Source: Parus major
Taxonomy: Eukaryota; Chordata; Aves; Passeriformes; Paridae
DNA length: 64,000 nt
Assembly: GCF_001522545.3 (NCBI RefSeq)
Contig: NC_031769.1
Coordinates: 71,007,814-71,071,813, forward strand
Reading direction: 5' to 3'
The notes below the pieces were generated by a model that made no database searches, was not told the origin of the DNA, and saw only the letters and a list, made by a program, of their open reading frames with translations. This document shows positions 1-11,500 of the stretch, piece after piece (position 1 is the stretch's first letter; every line of letters starts with the position of its first letter). Made by a program: the position numbers and the translations under genes.

Positions 1-221
1 TAAACTGCAATAAAAATACTGGGAGTCCATATTATAATTCAAAATAATTTTAACAACAGGGGAAAAATTATTTTTAAATGAGTGATTCAATTCAATAAAG
101 GCAATTACAGTCTTCTACTTTTGGATTGTAATTTGGGGCACATGAATACAGAGATGGAAGTTCTACATGAGTTGATTAAATAGCAACTCAATATCAAAGT
201 ATCTTAGTATAATCCTCAGCA
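1..221. other. AT-rich anonymous DNA
   Basis: I see no gene, RNA or recognisable repeat here. The sequence is AT-rich with frequent stops in all frames. Confidence 0.5.
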
Positions 222-455
222 GATCATAAGCCACACATCAATCAGTGGTGTCATGCTGTTGTAAAGGAGAGCATTACACATCATGCTGGGATATGTAAAT
301 GAAGTACAGCTCACAAGAGATGCTAGGTAATTCTTCTGCTTTGTTCCTCATACGTGAAACCTTAGCTGGAGTAGAGTAACCTCTTCTAAGGAGCCTTTAG
401 AACCATCAAGAAAGCTACACAACAAAAATTCAAAGAGTTCAGAGGAGAAAAATTA
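222..455 (+). mobile_element. Old CR1 LINE fragment (end of reverse transcriptase ORF)
   Basis: The order of short motifs matches the C-terminal part of CR1 ORF2 as I know it from sauropsids: a GATCATAAG start, then TGCTGGGATATGTAAAT, GAGATGCTAGGTAATTCTTC, ACCTTAGCTGGAGTA, and a final TTCAGAGGAGA block. Many stops and small indels show it is long dead. It may belong to the same insertion as the CR1 3' end at 784-838, with the 3' untranslated part between them too diverged to align by eye. It has no coding capacity. Confidence 0.55.
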
Positions 456-783
456 GTATAATCAGAGATGTGGATAGTTTTTATAGAGAGGGGAAATGCT
501 ACAATTTGGGATTGGTTGTCTAAAAGAATTAAGATTTAAGAATAATGAAATCTGTAAAATACTGATTGAAAGTGAAAAGGAGTTGCCAGTTCTCTGTGCT
601 AGAGATAATAGGACAATACATAAATAATAGGTTTAAATAACATTTTAATTCGCACATTGAAATATTAAATATAATGATATAAAAACAGGCCAGTTTCAGA
701 GTCTGTAAAGTCTCCGCTTTAGAAAATCTTTCTGAACTGGAAAACATCTTGCACATAACTATACTTTATATGTTGGAGCAAAG

Positions 784-838
784 AGGTGGACCAAGGACTT
801 CTGAGATCCCTTCCAGCTCAGTTCTGTAATTTTGTTCT
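784..838 (+). mobile_element. CR1 3' end scrap
   Basis: GGACCAAGGACTTCTGAGAT followed by CCCTTCCAGCTCAGTTCTG is the conserved last part of CR1 elements, just before their short terminal repeat. The terminal 8-bp repeats are worn away. It is probably the 3' end of the old CR1 seen at 222-455. Confidence 0.55.
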
Positions 839-2969
839 GACCCGTTTAAATACTGAGAGTTTATAATACTTTTATATATTTTTTATTTTGCAAATTACCA
901 TAAAGAAAGAAGTGGTAGAGCAAATTTCTGGCATAATTGTGATGCTAAAAGAAAAAGAGAAACTGACAGTTATTTCCCCAAAGAGCAGGTTTTTAAGTTG
1001 CCTAATTGATCTAGGTTTGCAAAGACTTATAATTAAATCTTAGGGCAAATATATGCATTCAAATCCTGTTAGAAAATACTGGGATTCAGATGTATAATTT
1101 CTCAACTCCTACACACAGCTTTGAAAATACCCCGAAGTCTAAACAAAAAGGTATCCACAGTGACAAAAGCAGAGTTTAAAAACAAACATTAAACAGTTTT
1201 ATATCTGTTCACAAAACAAAATGCCACGTTTCATAAAGACCTGCTTTAGATGTAGAAAGAAGGGGGGCTACTTTCATATCTGAGATTCTTTCTCAAGAAC
1301 CAGACAAACTCAGTAAGCTGAATCTGCCCTGAAGCACATGACACAAACCTTAGCAGTCACTCTTCAGTTCAGTGGGAGACCTAGCCCACCTCTGGTTGTT
1401 AATTAAAATGATTGATTTGCTCTTTTTAGCATAAAATAAACTTCAATACTGTAGAAAATGTTGAAATATCAAAAAATGTCACTACTCTTGTAGTATCATG
1501 GTTCTCTGATTGAACTGATCTCACATACACTGTTGAATGGCATGAAGCCAAAGAAATTAATCTTAAGTGCTTAAGCAATGTGATATTTACATTAATTAAA
1601 TCAGCTAATTAAGCAAGCAATTAAAAGCTTGATATATTAACAAGTAATTGTATAATAGACATTTTTTGAAGTTTGTCCATAAGTTTACATATTGGGCATT
1701 TTAATGAATTTCCTAAATATACTGACATATCACATAAATTAGAATCAAACTGAAAATATGGAAAAAGCCCTGGAAAAACTAATTCAATCTTTTTAAGCAT
1801 TTACGAACAGCTTAAAATAATTCTTATTGATTCACCTGATTATATCTGCTACTTAATCTAAATGGAATACTTCATTGCAGCCTGAATTGCAGGTTTTATT
1901 GGCAGTTATAATACACAATGTTATGTAGATAATTGGTAGTTATAGAACTGTTGATACAATAAGACTTAAAAAAAAATTATATATGGCTTTTTTAAAGCTT
2001 TGAGGTTTGAAAACTACTTTATTTGGGTCGCAGTATTGAATATTACAGCACAATTATCAATGTTTTATCATAGAGTTTAAAGCTTTCATCTTAGTCCTTT
2101 GATCATTTTAAATCAACAAGGGATTCATTACATCATGTAAAAAAATCTGTTTGTGCATCTTTTATGTCACAGGAAAGGGATCATAGTTCTGTGTGCTAAT
2201 GAAGAAATTATAAGGTATCGATCTGAGGAAAAAAAACAAATGCTGCCTAATCTTTCTTCCTCAACTAACTCCCTTTCCTCTTATTTCTGCACTGCTTCTT
2301 ATGTATTCAAGTATAAGTAGAACCTATTTGTATTCTTCTTTTTCTTTGGAAATTGAGCAAGTGGTCTGTTGTTGGCATGATGCACTTCCCTTTCTATAAG
2401 AAATTAAAGAAAAATAAAGTAGCTGTATATAAACCAAATCTTTTTAGAATACATTATATGGAAGCTACTTGATCCAAAAAGGGTCACATCCAGCAGTAAG
2501 TAATTTCCAGTATTAGATTTTTTCCTATATCTTACATTTTCCTGTTCTTCAAATAGTTCAAAGTGTCAATTCATCAGTGATATTACTCCATTGATACAAA
2601 ATTCTATTCTATTTGAAGGGCTAATGAATATCAAAACAAATACAAGAATTTAGTTACTGAAGTTTTAAAATAAAAACATAGCAGTGTTTGTTTCAATGCA
2701 AATAAAATGTTAGGTACAAAAGACTAAACAAATAGGTAGTAGCCTTTTGGGAGGAAAGATACTAACTATTTACCTATAGAACTATTTACCTATAAACTAT
2801 AAAAAACACTCTACTTAGTGACATGGGTATAAATTCTCTCCCAGAGAACTTCCCTTCTGTCTTGAATTTCCTTAATTTGTGCTCAGGGAGGTTTTTTTTT
2901 ATCCATCAATCAGTTACACAAAAGGAGATCTTTGTAGCTGTGGTTTGAATATACAGGGAGAAGATGTGA
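839..2969. other. AT-rich non-genic DNA; possible conserved block at 1540-1700
   Basis: I find no gene or clear transposon. The stretch at about 1540-1700 is dense in TTAATTAA/TAATTA-type cores, as seen in homeodomain-bound conserved elements, but AT-rich neutral DNA can produce the same pattern. A short tandem duplication of a CTATTTACCTATA unit lies near 2765-2800. Conservation cannot be judged from one sequence. Confidence 0.4.
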
Positions 2970-3934
2970 AAGCCTGAAGCTCAGATGAAACTGGATAGTG
3001 TTGTATCAAGTAACGAGAAGAACCTTTTAAATTATGTTAATAGCAAGAAGAGGTCTAAAAAAACATTGTATTGACAGTTGTAGAAGATAATAATCTGGCT
3101 AATATGGATGAATAAAAAGTAGAGGCATTCAATGCATTATTTTACTTCCATCTTTATTAATGTATATAGACCTTAGGGTTCCTGATTCCCAGAGCTGGAG
3201 GACCAGGACTGTGGGAACAGTGATTCTCCGTCTGTGGACACTGAAATTGTAATGGACCAGCAGTATCAGCTAAAAGTTCCTAAGTCTGTGAGACTGGATG
3301 TGATTCATCCTAGAGTTCTGAAGGATATAGCAAATGCCCTGGCAGGAGTGCATTCAATCATCTGTGAAATTTTGGGAATCTGGGGAGTTCCTTGCTGACT
3401 GGAAGCTGGAAAATGTTATTACAGTCTACAAAAAGGGCATGAGGGAAGAACCAACAAACTACAGTCTAACTTCACCTCCTGGAAAAATTATGGAGAAGAA
3501 TATGAGTTCATAAAGGGAAAGTCCTGTTTAAATAATTTGACATATGTCTATGTCTATTCATGCATGAAGGGAAGGCAATATTTGTAAGTTTTTGTATGCT
3601 AGGAGAGTGGTTGATGCCATCCCTCAAGGCATCCTGCAGAGGCTTCAGGATGCTCTGGATGTAGATCTTTGAAGGGCAGAGCTCAGAGGGTGGTGGTGAA
3701 TGAAGCTACATCTCTCTGGTGACCGGTCACCAGTGATGTTTCTCAGCATGCACTTCCAGGGCCAGTCCTGTTCAATCTCTTTACCCATGATCTGGATGCA
3801 GGAACTGAATGTACCATTAATGAGTTTGTTGATGATCCCAAACTGGGAGGTGCTGTTGACTTTCTTGAGGGACAGGACAGGAGACCTGGAGAATCCAAAT
3901 GACAGATTCTAAGATGGTGTAATGCTGGGGACAA

Positions 3935-3967
3935 GTATAAATGAGGAGAGCAGCTCCTCATTTATAC
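3935..3967. repeat. Perfect 14-bp inverted repeat with 5-nt loop inside CR1
   Basis: The arm GTATAAATGAGGAG is followed by the loop AGCAG and its exact reverse complement. The sister CR1 copy near 63590-63625 has no such symmetry: there the right arm is ordinary CR1 sequence. So the right arm looks newly copied from the left arm, as expected from a local template switch during replication. Confidence 0.85.
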
Positions 3968-4145
3968 TCCTCTCTGCAGAAAGGGACCTGGGGGTGCTGG
4001 TTGACAGAAGCTCAGTGTGAGTCAGCAGTGTGTGCCCTGGTGGTACAGAGGTGATGTCAGTCCATCGAACACAGCATCACCAGACAGGCAAAAGAAGTGA
4101 TTATCCCACTGTATTCAAACTTGGTGTGGCCTCACCTTGAATATT

Positions 4146-4208
4146 GTGTTCTGTTCTGTTCTGTTCTGTTCTGTTCTGTTCTGTCCTGTCCTGTTCTGTT
4201 TTGTTCTG
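4146..4208 (+). repeat. (TGTTC)n microsatellite grown within CR1
   Basis: About eight uninterrupted TGTTC units are followed by variant units with TCC and TTT changes. The seed is the CR1 codon stretch for CV(L/Q)F(C/W) just before GGCCCCACAG. The sister copy at 63829-63851 has only about four units, so the array expanded in this copy after the two separated. Confidence 0.9.
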
Positions 4209-4505
4209 GGCCCCACAGTTTAAAAAGGGTGTGTAGGTCCTTGAATACCTCCAGAGGAGGGCAGCAAAGCTGGTGAAAGGGCCAGAATGAATGTCTTGTG
4301 AGGAGCTGCTGAGGACTCCAAACTGTTCTATTTTGTACCAGAGGAGGCTAAGAGGGGATCTCATTGCTCTCTGCAGTTTTCTGAGGAAGTGAAAAGGAGA
4401 GGAAAGTGCTGAGCCATTCTCCCTGGTATCCAGATGTAGGGCCTGTGGGAATGGTTCAAATCATTATTTGATTTGAGAGCATTAGGAATTAGAAATTATT
4501 AGGAA

Positions 4506-4810
4506 NNNNNNNNNNNNNNNNNNNNNNNNNNNNNNNNNNNNNNNNNNNNNNNNNNNNNNNNNNNNNNNNNNNNNNNNNNNNNNNNNNNNNNNNNNNNNNN
4601 NNNNNNNNNNNNNNNNNNNNNNNNNNNNNNNNNNNNNNNNNNNNNNNNNNNNNNNNNNNNNNNNNNNNNNNNNNNNNNNNNNNNNNNNNNNNNNNNNNNN
4701 NNNNNNNNNNNNNNNNNNNNNNNNNNNNNNNNNNNNNNNNNNNNNNNNNNNNNNNNNNNNNNNNNNNNNNNNNNNNNNNNNNNNNNNNNNNNNNNNNNNN
4801 NNNNNNNNNN
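4506..4810. other. Assembly gap (305 N)
   Basis: Unknown bases between the CR1 body and a (TCTAT)n array. The true length may differ. The hidden sequence is probably more of the microsatellite and the missing CR1 3' end. Confidence 0.99.
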
Positions 4811-4903
4811 TCTATTCTATTCTATTCTATTCTATTCTATTCTATTCTATTCTATTCTATTCTATTCTATTCTATTCTATTCTATTCTATTCTATTCTAT
4901 TCT
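4811..4903 (+). repeat. (TCTAT)n microsatellite, probable expanded CR1 tail
   Basis: Eighteen perfect TCTAT units end in TCT, then unique sequence. CR1 elements end in short repeats containing ATTCTATG. Given the CR1 body just before the gap, this array is best explained as a tail that turned into a pentanucleotide microsatellite. That link is an inference because the junction lies in the gap. Confidence 0.9.
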
Positions 4904-6146
4904 TGAGGTGAAGCATGCCTTCCTGCCATTTTTGTTAAAACACAGTCAGATGAACCCCTTACAGAAAACTTCATAGCACAAAATCCTGTGTGGTTTCAGA
5001 GAGTAAAGCATTTAAACAGTAGAGCAGTACCATGTGAAGTGATAGCTTTGTATCCCAATTTTACTGCTGTCTAGTTTACATGGGACCTTACTGACTAATA
5101 CTGTCCCTATGAGCTGTAATCTAAAGTAATCATTACATATTTTGAAGGGAACAAAAATTTAGATTAATGTATCATGCATATGACAGGACAGTGTGTAAAG
5201 TTGCAGGAACTACAAGCCTGCCTGCTGAGGCTCATTTGTCCTTTCTTCCTTTGACTAGTGCCTCTCTTCTTCATCTGTAAATGTAAAATGGAAATCAGAA
5301 AAAAACAAGATATGATGAAGGATGAGAGAGGACCCATCTGTGACTTCCCAGGAAAGACAGTTGCCTTATGCAATTTTCTTGAGTTCTTGTCTAGGAAACA
5401 TTAAATATTAATTTTATGAACTCTTCTACTATGTAGTAAAATTTCATGGGAAGTTTCCATTCTCCTTTCTTCTTCTCTTTTTCCCCCTCTTTTACTGAGA
5501 GAAACTGCATTAAACAGCAGTGGCTAGTTCTTTTAAAAGAAAGAACTGTGTTTGCATCACAATTAGCAGAACATAAAAAATTCCTTTGTCTCACTGAAGA
5601 AAGTATTTTTGTAATTAAATCATAGAAACAGACTTTATTAGCTAAAGATTGATATAATGGTTTCATTTTTTACAAGGAAGCTGAGCTTATAGCCATAATG
5701 TCGTCAATAGAAAACAATTGCAATCAAATACTGGAGAAAACAGCTTCTTTGAAAAGGATTTGTTATTGATTTATTCAAACTGTTAACTCTCTAAAAGCAA
5801 GGAGTCTGTATCAAAACATTTTGAAGGATGCTATATTTTAGAATAAGACTTCTAAAGGGCTACATATATTATAGTTAGTCATGGTTGTGGATAACTGTCA
5901 GTACTGTACCTTCCAATGAATTTCAATCTGTGTCACTCAAACTGCAGATAACTGCTATGCTGTTGGTTTTTATAGGAATTCGTTCTGTGCTTTCCTCCTG
6001 AAATTTTATTTTGGCTTTGAGAAACCTTTCAGAATGAGAATTTAATAGAAGAAAAATAAGTACTTGCAAAGTACTTACTTGCAAAGCAAGTTCATTTTTC
6101 AGGTATAAAAAAAACCCATACCTTGAAAAAAACAATAAGAAAAATT
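4904..6146. other. AT-rich anonymous DNA
   Basis: I recognise no gene or mobile element. Reading frames of up to about 90 codons at 5391-5666 have no recognisable domain or codon pattern. A small local duplication of a CAAAGTACTT/CTTGCAAAG unit occurs near 6060-6090. Confidence 0.5.
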
Positions 6147-6272
6147 TTAGTCCTGGTTGGATGGAGGCTTGAGCAACCTTTTCTAGAGGAAAGTGTCCCT
6201 GTCCACAGCAAGAGGTTGGAACTAGCTGATACTTAAGTCCCTTCAAACCCAAAACATTCTATGATTCTATGA
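6147..6272 (+). mobile_element. CR1 3' end with terminal repeats
   Basis: The segment runs from a TCCTGGTTGGATGGAGGCTT motif through GAGCAACCTT, GTGTCCCTGTCCACAGCA and a CCCTTCAAACCCAAAAC motif to ATTCTATGATTCTATGAA, the hallmark CR1 tail. It is 5'-truncated, like most CR1 insertions. Only the 3' untranslated part is present. Confidence 0.9.
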
Positions 6273-7679
6273 AATAAAACCCTTGCTCAAACTTACTGAA
6301 TACACCTGGAAATGTTGACAAGCAAGCAGGTTCTGGAAGAGGTACATTTTTTAAAGCTGTATCTCTCTTTCCTGGTCAGATAGTCTTTATGCACCTTTAA
6401 CAATAGCAGGCATTCCTACATGACAGAAGAAGCTCCATAGTTTCTGGGGATGTAACAGCCCTCCTTGGACATGCCAGGAACCCTAAACCAGATTATCAGG
6501 CTTCTGCCCCATTCTGCAATAAAGATAATGTTACTTCTGACAGTGTAAATAAATCAAACCCCTACAAGTGTTTCATAAAAGTTTGGAAAACTTAAATTTA
6601 CTTATTAGATCTCTGAATCACACTGTCTGTTTCATGCTAATCACATCAGGCAGAAAGAGATCATTTCAGTATTGTGAAAGCTGAAAAAAGCCCTCACCTC
6701 AACAAGTGATACTAATTAAATATTTAAAAGGTGACTCTCAATATGAACCAGGATAGCTTGGATCATGGTTTAAAAATCATGCAACATTTTGTTTTATAAA
6801 ACTTTGAATTAATGCCTTTGGAGTAGCACTTAGGAATAGATGATAAGAGAAATTGAAAAGATTTTACTTAACATGAAATTTGCTATATTCTTAATATTGT
6901 CAGAGGTGCAGAATGGATCTTTCATTTGACATTAGCGAACAACATTTTAAACTTGAGAACAATTTAACTTGGGCTACGTGTGGTGTGTAACCTCCTTTGT
7001 CAACAGAAGGCAATGGGATCCATTTTATTGACTGGTAAATATTTTCACTTGTGCGTCTGCCCACATAGGGATTTATCGTATTTTTTCAGACCTTTCTGTA
7101 GAGGGTAAAGCTTTTATAATTCTCTCTGCTCAGAGGAGAGGTATTGATTATGCAAACATGCTAAATGTTGCTCACAGTTACAGGGATTCGATAATAATAG
7201 CAAATATTGGTTGTTTAGTTGGGCTGATCTTTCAGTAAAGGTCTGATGAAACTTTAAATGTTGGGGCTATTTTAAAGTGATTTATTTCAAAACCAGATAA
7301 TGAAATGGAGTTCTGACTACAGACTGAACTTTATAAATTGACATCATATCCCATTTTTATACCTTATAAATTGAAAACAGTTATTTTATTTCTTGAATTA
7401 TTTCTAAACTTCATCTGGCATTTCTTTTTAAATATGAATCTTTCTACTTGACTGAGACTCTTATCATTGGATATAATTTTTCTACTCTATTTGACACACA
7501 GTGACATTTAGAGGAGATAAATATCAAGATTCTTAATAATTTAATAGAATAATTTTGGTGTCTCTGAGCTGTCAGTGTTTGAGGGATACATACTACCAGC
7601 TAGTGGGCACATTTTTCTGCACATTTTGATGGTGTACAGAAAATAATGTCAAGTATTAAGATTTATTCAGAGGAAAGGG
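6273..7679. other. Non-genic DNA; possible conserved block at 6890-7210
   Basis: I see no gene. About 6890-7210 is less AT-biased than its surroundings. It holds SOX-type ACAA(T/C) cores beside motifs such as TTGTCAACAG and GATTATGCAAAT-like octamer sequence near 7147, which gives it the look of a conserved regulatory element. This is weak without an alignment. Confidence 0.4.
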
Positions 7680-7824
7680 NNNNNNNNNNNNNNNNNNNNN
7701 NNNNNNNNNNNNNNNNNNNNNNNNNNNNNNNNNNNNNNNNNNNNNNNNNNNNNNNNNNNNNNNNNNNNNNNNNNNNNNNNNNNNNNNNNNNNNNNNNNNN
7801 NNNNNNNNNNNNNNNNNNNNNNNN
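7680..7824. other. Assembly gap (145 N)
   Basis: Unknown bases directly before a polypurine hexanucleotide array. The array probably caused the break. Confidence 0.99.
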
Positions 7825-7917
7825 AAGGAAAAGGAAAAGGAAAAGGAAAAGGAAAAGGAAAAGGAAAAGGAAAAGGAAAAGGAAAAGGAAAAGGAAAAGG
7901 AAAAGGAAAAGGAAAAG
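7825..7917 (+). repeat. (AAAAGG)n polypurine microsatellite
   Basis: About fifteen perfect AAAAGG units lie flush against an assembly gap. All purines are on one strand, with mirror symmetry, so it could form triplex (H-) DNA. In one frame it reads as alternating Lys-Arg and in others on the minus strand as Phe-Ser or Phe-Pro. Those frames are artefacts, not proteins. Confidence 0.95.
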
Positions 7918-10900
7918 AACTTTCCAGAATGGCTGTCTTTAAAAATACAAACCAAGTCTCTTTTTTTAAGGAGACTGTCCTAACACTGGATCTGGATTTG
8001 TAAACTTTATTAAGTGGCATTGATGTTCCTTTTATCAATTTACCATTTTACCAATTTAATTATATTATCAAATTATTCAGGAATAATTTCTTTATTTATT
8101 ATTTACTTTTTTTGAAATCTGCAGGCAAAATAGGAGGGATGGAAATTGAAATAACATCCTATTTAAGAAACATTACAAAAAAAAGAATAAAATAGTCAAA
8201 ACTGTCCTGAAAATATTTGGTTGTTTTGGGTTTTTTTCATTCTTTGCCAGTCCTAAAGCTGACTGTTTCAAAAATTGAGCAGCGCTTTTGAAATTCAGAA
8301 GCTTTGGAAGCTATAAATATTTTAAAATAATAGCCAGACATTCATTTCAGTACTCCTTTCTCCCAGTAGTGACAAAGTATAAATCCTTTATAGCCTCACT
8401 GTTCTACATCTAAAAGCACTCTATCACTGATTTCTTTATCCTGTTGACATTTGTACTTATTGTCTGGAAGTATGAAGTATCTAAGAAGTCTCAGGGTGCG
8501 TAGGTTTTCTGATTACAGATATAAAATGATGCAGAATTATTTTTAGTGCATTTTTTTTCTGCCTGTATTTGCATATTAAAATTATTATCAGAGAAGAGGT
8601 GAGTTTATTTAAATTGGCCCCAGCTGGATTATAACTAACACTAACAAAGTAAAACCAAATCTAGATATATATTAAGTAATCACAAAATATCTCATATCAT
8701 ATCTCATACTCTCCCCAGTGTAACAAGTCCTTCATATGAAGAAATTGTTGTGTTCTGCAAGGTTTTCCTTAAAGACAATTCCCACAAGTCAACATTATTT
8801 CTTCACTAAAATTTATAATTTGCAATGAAGCACTGTATCGTAACAGCAAGCACATCTTTTGGTTCTAGTTTTAGACACCAATTCCACCTATACAAATGTA
8901 TAAGTGGGATGTTATAATATGTACCAGCAAGCAGTGAAGCTTGTTGTAAAGATGAACATAGGAATTGACAAAGATTCATAAAGGGTAGAACATGTGCACT
9001 CATCTGCATATGCATTACCATGGCTGATGTGTTAGCAGTACCGCTAATTTCAACAAAATACGTCATTAAGAATTTCATTCATATATTGTTAAAAGAGTAA
9101 ACAAATGCCACTGCTTGTAAGCATGTACAATGCAAGGTAAAGCTACAATTGGATATGCTGTCTAGAATATTGCAAGTGGATTTCTGTGGGGGGTTTTTTT
9201 GTCCCTTTAATATTAATTTCAAATATAGAATTAAATTTGATTGTAAATGTACACCTCAACTTGAAAATGTTGTAGGTTTTTTCTCTAAAGCTGAACAACC
9301 CTGTAAAAATTACTTGACTTGGAAGTAACTCAAATTAAGGAAATGTTAGGGCAGTTACAAGATGACAGCTTCTGTGGTCCACTACTGCTGTTAGTTGCAA
9401 AACAATTGTCACCCCATTATTTTGTGGTGCTCGAGGCCAGGCATTGCATGCTCTTGGCTCCTGTAGACCCCCACAGTGGATGTGGAAGCACATTGCTGCT
9501 GCAGTTTGGGCCAACACTAAACTGAAAAGCCTAACATAAGTATTACACTGCTCTGTAAACACTCTTGGATTTGAAATCTCCCTGTTCTTTAAGTTCTTGT
9601 TCAAATGAGCATGAGCTTGGCCAGAGGAATGGTTGCAAGTGAGTTTTAAGATGGGATAGCTCTAAGATGGGATGAGTCTGCCATATCCTGAATTTTATCC
9701 AAAACTTCATTTTTCTTTTATTTTGAGTTTTGACATTTTTTTTCTGCAGCTTACCTTCTTATCACACACAAGAGACAGAAGGCCATGTTGAGTCGTTGTG
9801 TTGTAAATATGTCTTTATCATGATACAGCCACCAGAAGTAAAATTTTCTCTGTAAGCAAAATTTGTGGGCACACAGCAGTATTGCATTTTCAGAGATTCC
9901 CTTTTGTTTCATCAGGACACATCTGAAAGAAGTTTACGTCCTTTTTGTTACCTGTTAATAGCACCAGATGAGCACCATGCCACCAGCAATAGGTTTATTG
10001 TCTTCAAAGTTACAGCCCACAAAAAATCAGCTTGAAATTAAGGTCTCCATAATGGCATTAATGATTTTTTTAAGTGCAAGAACTTGACTGTGATTCCAGG
10101 AGGATATAGAAAATAATGAAATAGACCACCTTTATACTCAAACATTCCTTTAAATTTATGGTTATTGTTGTGATATTTCCCACTGCAGTATTTGAGGAAG
10201 GCGATATCATGTAAATATCTTACAAAAAATACTCTGTGCAAATGAAAGGTAAAATAAGCTGGGATTTTATTATTATTATTATGTTCCAAATAAAAATAGG
10301 GTTGATTTGCAGCAATTTTGAAAGCACAGAACTTTCAAGTCAAGTCTTAAAATAATTAGGCTATCTAGCATCACATGAAGAGCCAAGATAGGCCCTCATA
10401 CTGCGCAGAAGCAAAATGACAAATCTAATCAATTACCTGTTGCATATGGAAAAGAAATCACAGATAATATTAAAACATTCAGATTACATATCAACCAGCT
10501 AAACACAATTCTAGTAATTAATATTCAAAAGACCAAGAAAAGAGACTATGTCCTGATATATTGCAGCATCCAGGTTAGTGTCTTTTGGAAAGCAAGGATT
10601 CATAGTTATTTGAAGAACAGCATAAGTGGGTACGTAGAATAAGTCCCATACTTTGCAAAATAAAAAAAATGACATTATTTTTTATATTTATTTCCTGATA
10701 ATTAGCTCATACCTCTCATTGTAAACCAGTGGAAAACCCTTGAAGAAGCAATTCTTGTAAGACAGTTCCTGTTTGCAGAAAATTTACATCACAAAAATTT
10801 CAGATACATGTGAAATCACAGAACTAGAAGAAGCACTTGTAGACTTATCATATTTATTACAGAAACTCTTACCTTTGCCACTTCTCCTCCTGTATTGTCT

Positions 10901-10984
10901 ACCACCATGTCCTGAAGACTTTTTTTTTTTTCACAAGTGACTCCTTAGACTTTTATTGTGAAATGAAGTAAAAAGGGATTCACT
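7918..10984. other. AT-rich anonymous DNA
   Basis: I recognise no gene, RNA or mobile element. A slightly GC-richer block at about 9400-9520 contains two short frames (68 and 89 codons) without any domain I know. A short (TTA)n run sits at about 10266-10280. Confidence 0.5.
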
Positions 10985-11500
10985 GTTGTTGAGGAATCCA
11001 TTCAGTGCAGGTTGCTCGGGTTGCAGCTGCAGGTTGAGTTCTGGGTGGGAGCCCCAGGCAAGGGGCCATGAAATGCTCACCCTGTGCAGAACAAATGTCA
11101 TGGGACCTGTGGCCCAGCCAGGGGACTGGACTCTCAGAGACACAGCAGGAGCTGAGGACATCAGACTGTCCTGTGCTTACACTGGGAAGGTATAAAAGCC
11201 CAGGGTTTCCTTTTTTTTGAGGTGCTCCTCAGAGGTACCAGCTTGACCTGATATTTTCTTATTTAGTTATTGCACCAAGATTAAATTATTTTAAGGATCA
11301 AGACATCTGAGACTCTGCTGTGGGAAATCTAAGTTTGAAGGAAACCTGCTCTGCCTGTGAGTGTGGGGTGTGTAGGGAGTCAGGCAGGTCACCTGTCAGT
11401 CAACTGAAGCCACCCACTGGCAGAGGGCTGCAGTCCCTGCCCAGGCAGTGAAGGTGTGACTGCCAAATTGGCTCCTGGATGATCAGACAGCGAAGTTTTC
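10985..11500 (+). mobile_element. Possible diverged LTR-like segment with TATA box
   Basis: This GC-richer patch in AT-rich DNA has the order expected of a retroviral LTR. A GC-rich upstream part (10990-11185) is followed by a TATA box at 11191-11197 (TATAAAA), and about 85 bp later by an ATTAAA poly(A) signal variant (11280-11285). I found no clear TG..CA ends or target-site duplication and cannot name a family. It could instead be an unrelated GC-rich patch. Confidence 0.3.

Larger units (their letters stand above)
2970..4505 (+). mobile_element. Decayed CR1 LINE, reverse transcriptase region to 3' part
   Basis: Read in shifting frames, this stretch follows CR1 ORF2. In order I see: a region resembling the segment before the RT core; a stretch like HPRVLKD (about 3310); a WKLxNVxxxFKKG-like segment (about 3400-3440); a PGKIMEK-like segment (about 3480); a GRAQRVVVN-like segment (about 3670-3700); GPVLFNLF with DLDAG (about 3760-3810); a degraded catalytic-box region reading FVDDPKLGG (about 3825-3850, usual FADD changed to FVDD); DLGVLVDR (about 3990); and a late VIIPLYSNLVWPHLEYCV segment. 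Stops and frameshifts are frequent, so it encodes nothing. It carries an expanded TGTTC microsatellite, a 33-bp hairpin and, after a gap, probably its own TATTC-type tail. Its last part is nearly identical to the CR1 piece at 63478-64000. Confidence 0.85.

Noticed and set aside
3700..3912. Reverse-transcriptase-like frame as a gene
   Set aside because: It is a short remnant inside a decayed CR1 with stops and frameshifts on both sides.
7646..8038. Lys-Arg, Phe-Ser and Phe-Pro repeat frames
   Set aside because: They are translations of the (AAAAGG)n array and of N bases.
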